From Picosynechococcus sp. PCC 7117 (GTDB lineage Bacteria; Cyanobacteriota; Cyanobacteriia; Cyanobacteriales; MRBY01): 64,000 bases of DNA. The stretch's first letter is position 1, and each line of letters starts with the position of its first letter. This document shows positions 63,236-64,000 of this stretch, one piece after another. The stretch is taken from assembly GCF_001693275.1 (NCBI RefSeq), contig NZ_CP016477.1:1178001-1242000 (forward strand), in the 5' to 3' direction. The notes beneath the pieces were generated by a model. It worked only from the letters and a program-made list of their open reading frames with translations, had not been told where the DNA came from and did no database searches. The translations under genes and the position numbers were made by a program.

Positions 63236-63275
63236 CATAAAAAAATAGCCCTGGTGTTTATCCATCGGGGCTATT
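63236..63275 (-). terminator. Rho-independent terminator of the lipoprotein gene
   Basis: On the minus strand an 8-bp stem (AATAGCCC with GGGCTATT; arms 63268-63275 and 63244-63251) with a loop of about 16 bases runs into TTTTTTTAT. It lies about 32 bp beyond the stop of the minus-strand gene and may also help stop the convergent SLH gene. Confidence 0.7.
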
Positions 63276-63306
63276 GCTATATCAGGCTTTTTACCAACCG
63301 AAAAGT

Positions 63307-63945
63307 TTAGATAGGCGTAATATTGACAGAATCAAAAAATGCGTTGGCTTCTGGACTGTCCACGCGATCGCCTTCCGTCACCATCAAAATCTGGTGGAGG
63401 GTGGGGCCGTTGGGATCGATGTAAATTTCAGCGCGGGTGGTATAAACTTCGCCATTATCCTGGGCGGCGTTCATCACCAGTTTTTTCCCCGGAATCCCAA
63501 ACTTATCACTTGGCTCATCGGAAACAATCGTTGAACCTGAGTTGCTGGCCGCCCCTTCCTTGGCCGCTTCAAGTCCCTGGGCCGCATCATATTGATCAGG
63601 AGAAACCGGATACGTAACACTACTCACCATAAAAAATTGTGTGTTGGCGTCGTCCGCATAGGAAGTCATTGTGAACTGTAGTTCACCCAGATCAGAGGGG
63701 GTCGTTTGACTTTCCGTTTGAGGCGTGCCTGGAAATTTAACTGCGAGTTTGCCATTTTCCGTTTGAAAATCAACCCAATCCGCCGTGACGTTGGTGGACT
63801 CATTCGTCGCGGTTGATTCACTGGTTGTTTCTTCTGTACCTGAAGTATTTTGCTCACCGGACGTATTATTGCCAACGAGTCCGCAGCCGAATAGAGCAGC
63901 CTGAAGCGTTGCGACACTCAAAAAAAGTAAAAATTTAGATTTCAT
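63307..63945 (-). CDS. Lipoprotein of unknown function
   Basis: The 212-residue protein has a signal with lipobox ALFGC (Cys21). A low-complexity Thr/Ser/Glu linker (about 28-53, TSGEQNTSGTEETTSES) follows, then a soluble domain: DWVDFQTENGKLAVKFPGTP, FTMTSYADDANTQFFMVSSV and KFGIPGKKLVMNAAQD. The FPG(T/K)P motif near the domain start is seen in bacterial lipoproteins of unknown role. It should be membrane-anchored outside the cytosol. Confidence 0.75.
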   Translation of the reverse strand: MKSKFLLFLSVATLQAALFGCGLVGNNTSGEQNTSGTEETTSESTATNESTNVTADWVDFQTENGKLAVKFPGTPQTESQTTPSDLGELQFTMTSYADDANTQFFMVSSVTYPVSPDQYDAAQGLEAAKEGAASNSGSTIVSDEPSDKFGIPGKKLVMNAAQDNGEVYTTRAEIYIDPNGPTLHQILMVTEGDRVDSPEANAFFDSVNITPI

Positions 63946-64000
63946 AAAATTTTAGACCAACATTTTAAATTGAGCCCGTGACCTCCTCCATGCCAAAAAT

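Noticed and set aside
1-64000. CRISPR arrays
   Set aside because: No regularly spaced direct repeats with unique spacers and no cas genes; the repeated octamer GCGATCGC is HIP1, dispersed rather than clustered.

Overview
The window looks like chromosome of a unicellular cyanobacterium of the Picosynechococcus group (Synechococcus sp. PCC 7002-like). The evidence is the dense scatter of the HIP1 octamer GCGATCGC in coding and non-coding DNA, cyanobacterial genes such as ndhN, a PixD-type BLUF protein, a Tab2-like protein and DUF3172, DUF4359 and DUF3747 proteins, and a complete olefin synthase polyketide synthase whose length and domain order match the Ols enzyme described from PCC 7002. The strain assignment is inference from memory of families; no search was run.

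Layout. 1-9.6 kb: the 3' end of smc, then a YqeG-type phosphatase, a methyltransferase, a BLUF photoreceptor, a Tab2-like gene broken by an A8 frameshift, hslO (Hsp33), an FHA-PrsW fusion, a small membrane protein, lpdA and a degraded insertion relic with a hairpin end (about 8.0-8.3 kb). 9.6-24.2 kb: housekeeping and transport genes: DUF58, argJ, sppA, fni, two tandem Na+-coupled transporters (BASS and SSS), ndhN, an MFS carrier, a two-repeat lipoprotein, aroB, gshB, an unknown gene and a YiaA-like protein. 24.2-39.8 kb: a segment bounded by two apparently identical, oppositely oriented 780-bp IS1-family elements. Inside are glmS, a DUF3172 protein, a degenerate HepT-like gene, a histidine phosphatase, a LOG protein, tRNA-His(GTG), a HAD phosphatase, a PLP decarboxylase and the cytochrome oxidase cluster ctaB/ctaA divergent from ctaCDE. 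39.8-48.1 kb: ispF, two exported or membrane proteins, ssb-mnmE, an NrtA-like binding protein and dxs. 48.2-59.7 kb: the 8.2-kb olefin synthase gene, preceded on the same strand by ftsH, yidD and an alpha/beta hydrolase. 59.7-64 kb: a MscS channel, an SLH/DUF3747 surface protein and a lipoprotein.

How parts fit. ctaA and ctaB make heme A for the oxidase encoded by ctaCDE. dxs and ispF (MEP pathway) and fni (IPP/DMAPP balance) are isoprenoid genes, which also supply the farnesyl group used by CtaB. The Ols enzyme should turn a fatty acyl chain into a terminal alkene by activation, one extension, ketoreduction, sulfation and decarboxylative release.

Most notable local events: the second IS copy sits inside the hicA toxin gene of a hicAB module with a perfect 8-bp target duplication, leaving hicB without an intact toxin. 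The first copy sits in the T-tract of the glmS terminator, also with a perfect 8-bp duplication. Six convergent gene pairs have stop codons overlapping or within 4 bp of each other.
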